The notes: generated by a model not told the origin, from the sequence alone. 39,475 nucleotides of DNA from an uncultured bacterium (GCA_947574055.1 CANPIC010000027.1:1-39475); one strand, 5' to 3'; positions 1-8,554 are shown, counted from the first letter of the stretch. Translations and numbers: made by a program.

Positions 1-479
1 TATGCGTATTTGGAATTTCTCATTTTGGCTTGTACTATTTATATTCTAACATCAATTTAAACAAATCCTGTATGTAATACCGATCCCTATCCTGCGTCTA
101 CCTCTACGCGAAGAGAATGCATTGAAAATTCCATGAGAATAAATGTTCTGGCAAGTTCATGTTTCTTTCTATAGGAAAATGTATACGGAGATCATATTGT
201 TAAAAATCAAATCATTATCCACGAGAGCAAATTTACTGAGGATGGGTGAATGGTTTTTAGTGAAATCGGTAGCAGTTCCCTGAGTTATGATCTGAGAATG
301 ACAGCAAAGTGCGGCGGCAAGAACCGCTAATATCTTTTGCAAGATGGGTGACCTGGATGATATACCACTGCTGAAAGTTATAATACCTAGAACTTTTTCA
401 GTTTCTGTCCTGTTACCTTTATGGAATGTTTACCATTTATCCATTCATGCGTTTGTCGTGGAATGAAATTGGTTAATTA
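1..479. other. Upstream non-coding region, no gene recognised
   Basis: AT-rich stretch ahead of the ugd promoter. I see no long open frame with a ribosome binding site, no terminator-like hairpin with a T-tract and no repeat. Small frames exist, for example a 27-codon frame at 250-330 preceded by a purine-rich GAGGATGG-like stretch, but nothing supports them as genes. Confidence 0.5.
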
Positions 480-508
480 TTGAAAAAACGGGCAGGATAT
501 ATTATAAT
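480..508 (+). promoter_or_regulatory. Sigma-A promoter of ugd
   Basis: A -35 box TTGAAA at 480-485 and a perfect -10 box TATAAT at 503-508 are separated by 17 bp, the ideal housekeeping arrangement. Transcription would begin near 515 and leave a leader of about 120 nt before the ugd start codon at 635. Confidence 0.8.
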
Positions 509-634
509 AAGCATATTGTCTGAACGCACATACGGAGAGAGTTCCTGTGGCAGTAGTATCTGTCGGATCGGGGATGGTGCAGACCGGGTGTGTGATACAT
601 GTGGAAATCAAAAGAAAAGCAGGGAGAGTGCAGG

Positions 635-1945
635 ATGAAAATAGCAGTAGCAGGAACGGGATATGTGGGACTGGTGACAGGGGTTTGCCTGTCCGAGCAT
701 GGGCATGAAGTGACGTGTGTGGATGTGGATGAAAATAAAGTCAAAATGATGGAAGGTGGGAAATCCCCCATATATGAACCGGGACTGGAAGAATTAATGA
801 TTAAAAATATGGATCATCTGTATTTTACAACAGATTATCAGAAAGCGTATGTGGATGCGGATGTCATTATTATCGCCGTAGGGACACCGGAGAAACGGGA
901 CGGCTCGGCCAATCTGGCATATGTATTTGGTGTGGCAAGTCAGATCGCTGCCAGCATCAGCAAGGAATGTGTTGTAATTGTGAAGTCCACAGTTCCGATC
1001 GGCACCAATGATGAAGTAGAACGTCTGCTGAATGAAAACCCTCTGGAGTTAAAGGTGCATGTCGCTTCCAATCCGGAGTTCCTGGCACAGGGGACGGCGG
1101 TGCCGGATACCATGCATGCATCCCGCATCGTATTGGGGGTAAACGACGACTTTGCCAAGGACCGTCTGCTGGAGATGTACAAAGATTTCGACGCGCCTGT
1201 CATGGTATGCAACAGAAGAAGTGCGGAAATGATCAAATATGCGTCAAATGATTTTCTGGCGTTGAAGATTTCATATATGAATGAAATTGCCAATCTCTGT
1301 GAAGCCATCGGGGCGAATGTGGAAGAAGTGGCCAAAGGTATGGGCTTTGATGAAAGGATCGGGAAGCGATTTCTTCATGCCGGTATTGGCTATGGCGGCT
1401 CTTGCTTCCCCAAAGATACCAAAGCACTCCATCACCTTTCGGCACAGAATGGATGTGAGATGAGAACTGTCAAGGCAGCGATCGAAGTCAATGACAATCA
1501 GAAATATAAATTATCGAAAAAAGCCAGAAAATATTATGCCGATTATAATGGTCTCAACATCGCAGTGCTGGGACTGACTTTTAAACCGGGAACCGACGAT
1601 TTGCGCGAAGCTCCCTCACTTGTGAATGTACCAGTCTTTTTGGAAGACGGTGCCAATGTCAGAGCCTGGGATCCGGTAGGGGTGGAAAATTTTAAAAAGC
1701 GTATTCCCGATGAGCATATTACCTATTATGATACTGTTGAGGAGGCACTGCAGGATGCAGATATCTGCTTTATCTTTACCGAATGGAAAGAAGTGAAAGA
1801 ACTGGATTTAAATAAGTACGCGAAGCTGATGCGCAGGCCCATTGTGATGGACGGACGTAACTGTTATCATCTGGAGGACGTGAAAAAGGTTCCTCTTTTA
1901 TATGAAAGCATCGGGCGCGAGATTGTAAACAACCTGAAGCAATAA
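635..1945 (+). CDS. ugd: UDP-glucose 6-dehydrogenase
   Basis: Oxidises UDP-glucose to UDP-glucuronate in the cytoplasm in two NAD-dependent steps, supplying glucuronic acid for surface polysaccharides. The 436-residue protein begins with the Rossmann motif GTGYVGLVTG. It carries the GGSCFPKDTKAL active-site signature with the thioester-forming cysteine at about residue 257, and ends with the usual C-terminal UDP-binding domain (GLTFKPGTDDLREAPS). The ATG at 635 is chosen over an in-frame ATG at 599 because AGGGAG at 621-626 lies 8 nt upstream and the family starts with MKIAVAGTGYVG. It stands alone between its own promoter and terminator, but the polysaccharide cluster downstream suggests it feeds that pathway. 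Length and motifs are typical, so the assignment is secure; the sugar acceptor is not shown. Confidence 0.96.
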   Translation: MKIAVAGTGYVGLVTGVCLSEHGHEVTCVDVDENKVKMMEGGKSPIYEPGLEELMIKNMDHLYFTTDYQKAYVDADVIIIAVGTPEKRDGSANLAYVFGVASQIAASISKECVVIVKSTVPIGTNDEVERLLNENPLELKVHVASNPEFLAQGTAVPDTMHASRIVLGVNDDFAKDRLLEMYKDFDAPVMVCNRRSAEMIKYASNDFLALKISYMNEIANLCEAIGANVEEVAKGMGFDERIGKRFLHAGIGYGGSCFPKDTKALHHLSAQNGCEMRTVKAAIEVNDNQKYKLSKKARKYYADYNGLNIAVLGLTFKPGTDDLREAPSLVNVPVFLEDGANVRAWDPVGVENFKKRIPDEHITYYDTVEEALQDADICFIFTEWKEVKELDLNKYAKLMRRPIVMDGRNCYHLEDVKKVPLLYESIGREIVNNLKQ

Positions 1946-1954
1946 TCTGTCATA

Positions 1955-1988
1955 AAAAGGAATTCTGTATAAGCAGGATTCTTTTTTA
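1955..1988 (+). terminator. Rho-independent terminator after ugd
   Basis: AAGGAATTCTG and CAGGATTCTT pair (one bulge, one G-T pair) around a short TATAAG loop and run into TTTTTT, 10 nt after the ugd stop codon. It makes ugd a single-gene transcript. Confidence 0.7.
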
Positions 1989-2135
1989 TATCAGGGAAGG
2001 GATGAAATCCGCATTGAACAGACAAATTCTCTGCAGGGGCTGAGATATAGAGGGGTGGAACATAGGGACAGTACCGCTTAGGAAGAGCAGGCCGCTCCTG
2101 ATCTGCGGGAATATTGCGGAGGTGGCGCTATTATT
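1989..2135. other. Short intergenic stretch, content unknown
   Basis: This segment lies between the ugd terminator and a second terminator hairpin. No credible frame is seen; the ATG after AAGGG at 2001 reads only about 13 codons. A terminator at its downstream end with no recognisable gene before it suggests a decayed gene or a small RNA, but neither can be shown. Confidence 0.4.
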
Positions 2136-2180
2136 TCTGCCGGCAAAGTGTGAGGGATCTGCTTTGCCGGCAGATTTTTT
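2136..2180 (+). terminator. Terminator hairpin upstream of the tct operon
   Basis: A perfect 13-bp stem (TCTGCCGGCAAAG, 2136-2148, with CTTTGCCGGCAGA, 2162-2174) and a 13-nt loop are followed by TTTTTTATTTG. The 12-bp core of the stem is identical to that of the terminator at 5572-5613 on the other side of the operon. Confidence 0.85.
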
Positions 2181-2398
2181 ATTTGTTTTTGCGTTGCTGT
2201 CCGGTACACCTGAATGAAACATTATGAAACGAAAAGAAAAGTAAAAAAACATATCTGAAATATCTGTTGAAAATTTGGACATAAATAATATGAGAGGTGA
2301 AAAAAATCGCCGGAAGTCAGAAATAATTTAGATATTTTTTACAAAAATAAGATGAAATTAATAGATAACATATACAAAATGATTACGTGCGGGAAAGT

Positions 2399-2414
2399 TG
2401 GCACAAAAATTGCT
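2399..2414 (+). promoter_or_regulatory. Sigma-54 (-24/-12) promoter of tctBAC
   Basis: TGGCAC at 2399-2404, five A residues, then TTGCT at 2410-2414 match the RpoN consensus TGGCAC-N5-TTGCW. The GG and GC pairs are 12 bp apart, as required. Transcription would start near 2425, about 48 nt before tctB. Sigma-54 promoters need an activator of the bacterial enhancer-binding protein family; none is encoded in this window. A tandem ATGAAAC repeat at 2214-2220 and 2224-2230 is a possible but unproven upstream site. Confidence 0.8.
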
Positions 2415-2472
2415 TGTTAATAAAGTACAGTAGCGCTGTTGGAAAATTAAAATACAAAAAGGTGGTGGAGGA

Positions 2473-2919
2473 ATGAAGAAAATAGGGTCTAAGCAACTGA
2501 TCCCGCTTGCGACGGCTCTTGTCGGCATTGTGTTTGCTGTGATTGGATTTACGCAGCTTGGTTTTTGGGACAAAGAGCCTAAGCCCGGATTTTTTCCGAG
2601 TATTATTGCGATTGTGCTGGTGATTGCCAGCATTGCGGCGTTTTTCCAGACGCTGAAAGAAGAGGAGCATCCGAAATACAACAAAAACGAAGTGACGGTC
2701 ATTTTGGGTGGTTTGGCACTGATTGTGGGGACATTTCTGGTTGGATTGATTCCCATGGTATTTTTCTATGTGCTGTTTTGGCTGAAGGTGATAGAAAAAG
2801 GGACACCATGGAGGGATATTATTATCATTGAACTTATCGTCGCGGTTATCGTCCTGGGCGTGTTTGCCGGTTGGCTGCAGGTGCAGTTCCCATGGGGAAT
2901 GTTTGAGATGATCGGGTAG
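2473..2919 (+). CDS. tctB: Tripartite tricarboxylate transporter small membrane subunit (TctB-like)
   Basis: The 148-residue protein has about four hydrophobic segments. The first is near residues 10-25, and there is a pair near residues 77-105 and one near 118-140. This is the usual size and shape of the small, poorly conserved TctB subunit. It starts at an ATG behind GGTGGTGGAGG. It is first in an operon with tctA (12 nt downstream) and tctC, and is the first gene after the -24/-12 promoter. The function follows mainly from size, the conserved phrase EPKPGFFPSI and its position next to TctA. In known systems TctA and TctB form the membrane permease driven by an ion gradient. The substrate cannot be read from the sequence. 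Confidence 0.85.
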   Translation: MKKIGSKQLIPLATALVGIVFAVIGFTQLGFWDKEPKPGFFPSIIAIVLVIASIAAFFQTLKEEEHPKYNKNEVTVILGGLALIVGTFLVGLIPMVFFYVLFWLKVIEKGTPWRDIIIIELIVAVIVLGVFAGWLQVQFPWGMFEMIG

Positions 2920-2931
2920 GAGGATGTACAT

Positions 2932-4452
2932 ATGGAAAATTTTGTAATGCTATTCCAGGGCTTTGGGACGGCGCTGACTCCTGTCAACATCGGAGCCTGT
3001 CTGCTGGGAGCGGTTCTGGGACTGGTTGTGGGTGCCATGCCGGGTATTGGCTCTTTGGCAGGGGTTGCGTTGTTACTTCCTCTGACCTATAAATTTAACC
3101 CGGCGACCGCTATCATTATGCTCGGTGCGCTGTATTACTCCAATATGTACGGCGGCGCGTTCAGTGCAATTCTTTTGAATATTCCGGGGGATTCGCCGGC
3201 GGTTGTGACGACGCTGGACGGATATCCGATGGCTACGAAGCGCAAACGTCCGGGGCAGGCGTTGATGACGGCCAATACGGCTTCTTTCATCGGCGGGATT
3301 ATCGGTATGATCATTCTGACCTTTATGGGGCCGGGGCTTGCGAATCTGGGACTGAAATTCGGACCGTCCGAGATGACTGCGCTTCTTTTGATCGCCATGA
3401 CATCTATTTCGTGGCTGGTGGGGGAGAATCCGATCAAAGGATTGGTTATTACCGCGTTTGGTATCTTGCTGGCGAGTATGGGTATGGATACGCTGTCCGG
3501 CGCACCCCGGTATGAGTTTGGCAATATGTACCTGCTGGGCGGAATCCCGTTTACGCCGTTTGTGATCGGTGCGGTAGGTTTTGCTCAGGTGATTAACCTG
3601 ATCAATGAGCGCGATTCTGATAATGAAAAACGGGCAAAAAATGCCAAGAATGATACAAAGCTGTCTATTCGCGGCTCTATGCTGACGGGACATGATCTGA
3701 AGAGGCTTATACCTCCGGCGCTTCGTTCCGGTTTTCTGGGGACCTTTGTGGGTGTATTGCCGGGGGCGGGTGCTACGACGGGTTCTTTTATGGGCTATGC
3801 GATTCAGAAAAAGTTTAAGAGCGAGGAAGAACTGGGGACAGGTGCTATCGAAGGTGTCGCAGCTTCCGAGGCGGCCAACAATGCGGCTGCAGCAGGTGCG
3901 TTTGCACCGCTTCTGGCGCTGGGGATTCCCGGTTCGGGGACGGGCGCAGTGCTTTTGGGTGGCCTGATGATGTGGGGGCTTTCTCCCGGGCCGCTTCTGT
4001 TTGAAAACGAGCCGGAGTTCTGCTGGGGCCTGATCGCGTCTCTGTTTATGGCGAATCTGTTTACGCTGGTGGTAGCGGTATGTGTGATTCCGTTCCTGAT
4101 TAAGATTTTGTCTGTGCCGGTGAAGTATATGATACCGATTATCACGGTGGTCTGCGTGGTGGGAGCATATAGCACAAGCAATTCCATGTATGGGGTGATT
4201 GTGATGTTTATTTCCGGCGTAGTGGGATATTTGCTGAATAAAAACAATTTTCCCTCTGCACCGATGCTTCTCTCGTTTGTGCTTGCTCCGATTCTGGAGG
4301 ACAATATGCGTAAGGCATTTATTATCTCGGGCGGCAGTCTCGGTATCTTCTTTCAAAGACCGATCACCTGCGTATTAATGCTTATTTTCCTGGGTATTGT
4401 AGGATTCTCAATGCTCAGACCGATGCTAATGAAAAAGAAAGCAGAAAAATGA
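2932..4452 (+). CDS. tctA: Tripartite tricarboxylate transporter large membrane subunit (TctA)
   Basis: The 506-residue polytopic protein has roughly twelve hydrophobic segments. It is recognised by the family's two glycine-rich repeats, GAMPGIGSLAG near residue 32 and GVLPGAGATTGSFMGY near residue 274, and by NIPGDSPAVVTTLDGYPMA. It forms the transport channel for carboxylates captured by the TctC receptor. AGGAGG lies 7 nt before the ATG. Length and motifs are fully typical. TctA families carry citrate, tartrate, aromatic and other acids, so the substrate is unknown here. A 64-nt gap containing two AAACGACAGG repeats separates it from tctC. Confidence 0.95.
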   Translation: MENFVMLFQGFGTALTPVNIGACLLGAVLGLVVGAMPGIGSLAGVALLLPLTYKFNPATAIIMLGALYYSNMYGGAFSAILLNIPGDSPAVVTTLDGYPMATKRKRPGQALMTANTASFIGGIIGMIILTFMGPGLANLGLKFGPSEMTALLLIAMTSISWLVGENPIKGLVITAFGILLASMGMDTLSGAPRYEFGNMYLLGGIPFTPFVIGAVGFAQVINLINERDSDNEKRAKNAKNDTKLSIRGSMLTGHDLKRLIPPALRSGFLGTFVGVLPGAGATTGSFMGYAIQKKFKSEEELGTGAIEGVAASEAANNAAAAGAFAPLLALGIPGSGTGAVLLGGLMMWGLSPGPLLFENEPEFCWGLIASLFMANLFTLVVAVCVIPFLIKILSVPVKYMIPIITVVCVVGAYSTSNSMYGVIVMFISGVVGYLLNKNNFPSAPMLLSFVLAPILEDNMRKAFIISGGSLGIFFQRPITCVLMLIFLGIVGFSMLRPMLMKKKAEK

Positions 4453-4516
4453 TCTGTGGTGATAAAAAACGACAGGCATCTGCATGATAGTTTAAAACGA
4501 CAGGAGGATATATTGT

Positions 4517-5503
4517 ATGAAAAAGAGAGTTATGGCAACACTGTTGGCCGGTGTTATGGCACTTTCCATGATGGTGGTTGGATGCGGACAGACATCTGCC
4601 GGGGGCCCGTTTACCCCGAAAAAAAATATCAACTGGACTGTAACATCCAGTGCGGGCGGCGGCTCTGATATTTTTACACGTATGATTGCGGACATTATGA
4701 AGAATGAGGATCTGGTAAATGGCCAGACAGTTGTCGTGACAAACAAGACGGATGGAGCCGGCGAAGTGGGCCGCAATGAAGTGGCTATGTTGAAAAAAGA
4801 TGCGGATTATCAGCTTCTGACCTTTAACAGCGGCGACCTTATGCCAATGGTACAAAATACCAAGAACCGTTCTAATAATTTCCGGATTCTGGCAATTATG
4901 GCTGTCGATAAACAGCTTTTGTTCAAGGGCGAAAATACTTCTTATGATACATTTGCCGATGTTATCGCGGCCTGCCAGGCTGGGACCAAAGTGGTGGTCG
5001 GTGGCTCCAAAGGGGATGATATCGCTACTTATCAGGCACTGCTGGCAGAGCTGGGCATCAGTGAAGATGTGCTTACGTATATTACCTATGATTCTACCGG
5101 GGATGCTATCACAGCGGCTTTGGGCGGACATGTGGAACTTGTAATCTCCAAGCCGGCCGCTGCTTCTGAATATGTGGAAGCGGGTTCTCTGATCCCGGTA
5201 CTGGCTCTGGCTAACGAGCGCTATACCGGCAATCTGGCAGATGCGCCGACTCTGAGCGAGGTCGGTGATTATGAGAATGTAGAAGTGCCTGTATGGCGCG
5301 GCGTGGCGGGACCTGCATCCATGAGTGACGAAGCGGTTGCGTATTGGAGCGAGGTGCTTGGAAAGGTTGCCGAGACAAGTCAGTGGAAGGATGAGTATAT
5401 CGAGGCAAACAAGCTGATTGCCGAGTATAAGGACACGGCTGCAGCTACAGAATATGTGACACAGTATGAAGCAGACTACATGAAAGCGAATGGAATTCAG
5501 TAA
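4517..5503 (+). CDS. tctC: TctC-family solute-binding lipoprotein
   Basis: The 328-residue extracellular receptor delivers the substrate to TctA/TctB. A lipoprotein signal peptide ends in the lipobox VVGC, with Cys23 the predicted lipidated residue; membrane anchoring is expected in a Gram-positive cell. The mature part shows TctC/Bug-family features, such as the SSAGGGSDIFTRMIAD stretch near residue 50 and the late GVAGPASMSDEAVAYWSEVL segment. AGGAGG stands 9 nt before the ATG. It is the last gene of the tct operon and is followed by a strong terminator. Ligand specificity cannot be inferred. Confidence 0.94.
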   Translation: MKKRVMATLLAGVMALSMMVVGCGQTSAGGPFTPKKNINWTVTSSAGGGSDIFTRMIADIMKNEDLVNGQTVVVTNKTDGAGEVGRNEVAMLKKDADYQLLTFNSGDLMPMVQNTKNRSNNFRILAIMAVDKQLLFKGENTSYDTFADVIAACQAGTKVVVGGSKGDDIATYQALLAELGISEDVLTYITYDSTGDAITAALGGHVELVISKPAAASEYVEAGSLIPVLALANERYTGNLADAPTLSEVGDYENVEVPVWRGVAGPASMSDEAVAYWSEVLGKVAETSQWKDEYIEANKLIAEYKDTAAATEYVTQYEADYMKANGIQ

Positions 5504-5571
5504 ATTTATCTTGCTTATCAGGTCTGTACAGAGGGTTAGAAAAAACACTCCTCAAAGATGGGAATGATTTG

Positions 5572-5613
5572 AAACTGCCGGCAAAGGTTGCTTTGCCGGC
5601 AGTTTGTTTTTGA
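5572..5613 (+). terminator. Terminator after tctC, possibly bidirectional
   Basis: A perfect 15-bp stem (AAACTGCCGGCAAAG, 5572-5586, with its complement at 5591-5605) and a GTTG loop run into TTGTTTTT. It sits between the convergent tctC and CotH genes. On the minus strand the stem is followed by a weaker T-rich tail, so it may stop both transcripts. Its core matches the hairpin at 2136-2180. Confidence 0.9.
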
Positions 5614-5619
5614 GAGTTT

Positions 5620-7902
5620 TTAATTCAGGGTGCCTTTTGTCGGATTGATATAATACCTCCATTCGTTGGTTTCGCCAAACCTGCCATAGCTTTCGCGTTC
5701 TGCCATCACAGGTATCAGGACAGAGTCTGTTATCATACGACCGGTTGTCAGATAAACAGGGATGCCCTGTTCCAGCCGGAAAAGTCCTGTATTGTCTATA
5801 CCTGCCACAAAGGTTTCGCCGGGAGCCAACGTCCCGGATGGCAGATGAAATTTCAGAAAAGGGGACGGCATTTTATTGGAAAGACTGTAACTGTCCAGTT
5901 GCAATTTTTTGTCCGAAGCATTGTATAATTCAATCCAGGGCCCATCAGGGCCGGTATAAATTTCACTGATGAGCAGTCCGCTATTGGTGTCAGAGCAGGT
6001 GGTAATCAGTTCGACAGTGATCCGGTCATCGCAGATCAGAGTGGCATCCAGTCTTACTTCCGGAGAAGCCACAGTTTTGCCATTGATTTTCCAGCAGACA
6101 AAAGAGGTATAGTCGTTGGTTGTACAGGACAGTGTCATGGGATAGTCACCATAGTATTCGCCCTGAAAATCTCCGTCCAGCGATGTCAGTTCGGTGGTAC
6201 TGAAACGGATGGAGGTGCCGGCTGCAGGAGATTTGACCTGTAAAGTGTAGGGGGAAGCCGGGTGAAAGGTTTCCTGAATAAAATTTCGGACTTCTCCTTT
6301 GCGGGCAAAAGCACTTTCTTTAAGCAACAAAACGTTTTGCTGGCGTTTTGCCTCATCCTTGGGCGTATAATAATAAGAGGCGATCAGCTGAAAGGCGTTG
6401 TTGGCCTCATTGATTACAGTGTCAAGATGATCCGGGTCAAAGAGTCCGCTGTTCATCAGATCGCAGAGTGTATTCAGATAACGATCTCTGTACTGCTCCA
6501 CCTGTATCAGAGATGCCATCAGCACACCATCCTCTTTTACCTTATCAAAATAAGCAGTCCACAGATCATCGTCATAGCGAAAATCCCAGGTACAGTCCAG
6601 ATCATTGATCAGGAAGCGGAACTTGCCATCAGCATAAGAGGCTTCCTGAGGCGTATCATTATAGCGCCAGATGGCATAGTTTTTTTTGGGATAGTCTGTA
6701 TTGTTCACAAGGACTTCAAATGCATAGTAGGAAAACATATCGTCGATGGAGACCATATCTTCCAGTTCTTCCTGATTTTCGCTCAAAAGGATAGGGGAAG
6801 CAGTCAGATCAGGATAACTGTAATATAAATCCTGGTAACCACCATATTGTGTACATGCCAGTTCAGAATCTTTCCAGATCTGTAAACTGTCCTTGTTCAA
6901 TCTGGTTTTGGCTGCAGTATTATACCGGTTATAGGTGTCCTGAAGCTGAGTTACAGCGTACAACTCTCCATTTAAAAACAAAATGGCTGGCCGTGCACCG
7001 GCTGTCATATAACCGGCTTCATCAGCCAGGCGACTTCCGATATTCCAGCGCAGCATTGTCCCTTTCTGATCTGGTTTGGCAATACCGGCGTTATATTCGT
7101 TGCCGCCATTGCGAAAGACCATGTTGTTAAAGTCCTGAATATGAGGAAATGGGGTTCCTTTTGTATTGTAATAGCGGAATATGTCATAGGTAAAGGACGG
7201 ATGGGCGCTGTCATACTCTTTTCCGGCCAGTACTTTGAGAGAATAGGGGTAATGGGTCATAGAGCCATGGTCGCCGTCCACGCACAGACCAATGTTCTGG
7301 CTGATAACATTGGTGCCGTCCGGTTCAAAGATATCTATATGGGCATTTCGGATCCAATCTTCTCCGCGCTGTTTGCAATTTTGTTTTTTGAACCAGGACC
7401 AATCCTCTTCAGAGGGCCCACAGTCTGACATGGGGTAGAGAATACCATTCTCTGGTGAAAAAAGTCCATCGGCGTCTGTGGTAATCGAAACGACCAGCGC
7501 ATTGCTCCAGACGGCAATGTTTTTTTTCAGAAAATAGGTGGCAGTATAGGGGCCGCCCACCACTTCAAGTTGCTGATTGCAGAGGATTGCTTTGATGGTC
7601 ACAGACTGTATTTCATCATCGGCATGATAAGCAAAGGGCGTCGTATAGACAGGAGAAGAGGCATCCGGGGTACTGCCATCGAGAGTGTAGTGTATTTGAA
7701 GCTGGTCTGAATAGGTGGGGGTAAGCAATAATTCCACTTGGATATCGTCCTCATAGAACCCGTTTTCCAGAGAAAAAGAAAATGCTGAGGCGATGTTGGA
7801 GCTGTTCGTTAATGGTGTAATGGCAGAGTACTGTATCAAAACAAAGAAAAATAACGATATAAATGAAATGATAATAACCGATACTTTTTTACGTCTGATC
7901 AT
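5620..7902 (-). CDS. Secreted CotH-type protein with chitobiase-like and lamin-tail domains
   Basis: The 760-residue protein has an N-terminal signal or anchor helix (residues 7-27). A chitobiase/beta-hexosaminidase C-terminal-like module follows (about 42-125, with HYTLDGSTPDASSPVY). A CotH-like region (about 135-545) comes next, and a lamin-tail-like beta domain (about 655-745, LLISEIYTGPDGPWIELYN) closes it. CotH proteins are atypical kinases, first known from spore coats, and also occur as secreted proteins in clostridia. Family features visible are RNGGNEYN, ILFLNGELYAV and NDLDCTWDFR. Several residues normally conserved in the fold appear replaced (YPYSLKV for a PQKSL-type motif, LRWN for LRD, QLQD for LRE), so kinase activity is doubtful. 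It lies 14 nt downstream of the PAP2 gene in the same direction. The target is unknown. Confidence 0.8.
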   Translation of the reverse strand: MIRRKKVSVIIISFISLFFFVLIQYSAITPLTNSSNIASAFSFSLENGFYEDDIQVELLLTPTYSDQLQIHYTLDGSTPDASSPVYTTPFAYHADDEIQSVTIKAILCNQQLEVVGGPYTATYFLKKNIAVWSNALVVSITTDADGLFSPENGILYPMSDCGPSEEDWSWFKKQNCKQRGEDWIRNAHIDIFEPDGTNVISQNIGLCVDGDHGSMTHYPYSLKVLAGKEYDSAHPSFTYDIFRYYNTKGTPFPHIQDFNNMVFRNGGNEYNAGIAKPDQKGTMLRWNIGSRLADEAGYMTAGARPAILFLNGELYAVTQLQDTYNRYNTAAKTRLNKDSLQIWKDSELACTQYGGYQDLYYSYPDLTASPILLSENQEELEDMVSIDDMFSYYAFEVLVNNTDYPKKNYAIWRYNDTPQEASYADGKFRFLINDLDCTWDFRYDDDLWTAYFDKVKEDGVLMASLIQVEQYRDRYLNTLCDLMNSGLFDPDHLDTVINEANNAFQLIASYYYTPKDEAKRQQNVLLLKESAFARKGEVRNFIQETFHPASPYTLQVKSPAAGTSIRFSTTELTSLDGDFQGEYYGDYPMTLSCTTNDYTSFVCWKINGKTVASPEVRLDATLICDDRITVELITTCSDTNSGLLISEIYTGPDGPWIELYNASDKKLQLDSYSLSNKMPSPFLKFHLPSGTLAPGETFVAGIDNTGLFRLEQGIPVYLTTGRMITDSVLIPVMAERESYGRFGETNEWRYYINPTKGTLN

Positions 7903-7916
7903 ATAACCGTCCTGTG

Positions 7917-8378
7917 CTATGAATAAAATCCGTTGACTACAAAGGCGATGAGGACGCCCAAAATGGCGCCGGCCAGAACCTGAAGCGGTGTGTGGCCGAC
8001 AAATTCTTTCAGTTTTTCTTCCATACTGACATCTTTACCCATATGGGAAAATAATTCCATCATCTCGTTGAGTACCTTTGCCTGGATGCCTGTTTCCCGG
8101 CGGACGCCAATGGCATCATACATAACGACAATGGCAAAAAAAGCGGCGATGGCAAACTGAAAACTGGCGCTGCCAAACTGCAGGCAGGTAGAGGTGGCGA
8201 GCGCACAGACCGTGGAAGAATGTGAACTGGGCATACCACCGCTTCCGACCATCCGCTCTGCCACAAAACTTTTTGTCAGTGCCGTATGGATGATCGTCTT
8301 TAAGATCTGTGCCACCAGCCATCCAAGTGCGGCGGATATAAAAAATTCATTTGCAGCGATTCCTCTGAAAAAGTTCAT
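7917..8378 (-). CDS. Divergent PAP2 family protein (DUF212, YuiD-like)
   Basis: This is a 153-residue membrane protein with about three to four hydrophobic helices. The signature SGGMPSSHSSTVCALATS (about residues 45-62) resembles the central phosphatase motif of the PAP2 superfamily, and a second conserved stretch, GHTPLQVLAGAILGVLIAF, lies near the C-terminus. Members such as Bacillus YuiD are membrane proteins of unknown substrate; a role in lipid-phosphate hydrolysis is inferred only from the superfamily. The start is supported by GGAGG on the minus strand a few nt upstream. It leads a two-gene minus-strand unit with the CotH-type gene. Confidence 0.9.
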   Translation of the reverse strand: MNFFRGIAANEFFISAALGWLVAQILKTIIHTALTKSFVAERMVGSGGMPSSHSSTVCALATSTCLQFGSASFQFAIAAFFAIVVMYDAIGVRRETGIQAKVLNEMMELFSHMGKDVSMEEKLKEFVGHTPLQVLAGAILGVLIAFVVNGFYS

Positions 8379-8441
8379 TTTTCCCTCCGGGTATTTTTGC
8401 TTCGTCGTATTTGTCTCTGTCCGGTGACAGAATTTCTTATC

Positions 8442-8470
8442 AGTGTACTACGATTTTGGTGAATATTCAA
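8442..8470 (-). promoter_or_regulatory. Candidate promoter of the PAP2-CotH unit
   Basis: On the minus strand, TTGAAT (plus-strand 8465-8470) and TACACT (8442-8447) are spaced by 17 bp, about 65 bp upstream of the PAP2 start codon. It overlaps the divergent plus-strand candidate at 8456-8483, so both directions may compete. Confidence 0.5.
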
Positions 8471-8483
8471 GTGGTGTTATAAT
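8456..8483 (+). promoter_or_regulatory. Candidate distal promoter of the gmd operon
   Basis: TTGGTG (8456-8461) and a perfect TATAAT (8478-8483) are separated by 16 bp. It would give a leader of about 245 nt before gmd. Confidence 0.5.
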
Positions 8484-8554
8484 TTCTGTCAATCTGAACA
8501 TCTTAAATAGTAGTAATACAGGCTGGTAAGCCAATAATAATCCCTTCCACCCTC

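Noticed and set aside
250-330. 27-codon frame ending in KCGGKNR, with a purine-rich stretch before it
   Set aside because: Too short and unsupported by any neighbour; a peptide gene cannot be argued from this alone.
502-771. 89-codon minus-strand frame over the ugd promoter and start
   Set aside because: It overlaps the promoter and the conserved N-terminus of ugd and shows no family features.
1986-2282. 98-codon minus-strand frame between ugd and the tct promoter region
   Set aside because: It runs straight through a strong terminator hairpin, has no good ribosome binding site and its product resembles no family.
3073-4356. 427-codon minus-strand frame opposite tctA
   Set aside because: It is very rich in Arg, His and Gln, as expected for an antisense shadow of a membrane-protein gene; tctA is the real gene.
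8438-8450. TCAGTGTACTA matching the right end of the 165-bp palindrome at 13780-13790
   Set aside because: Only 11 bases match, with no further similarity, and the site is explained by the minus-strand -10 box; likely chance.
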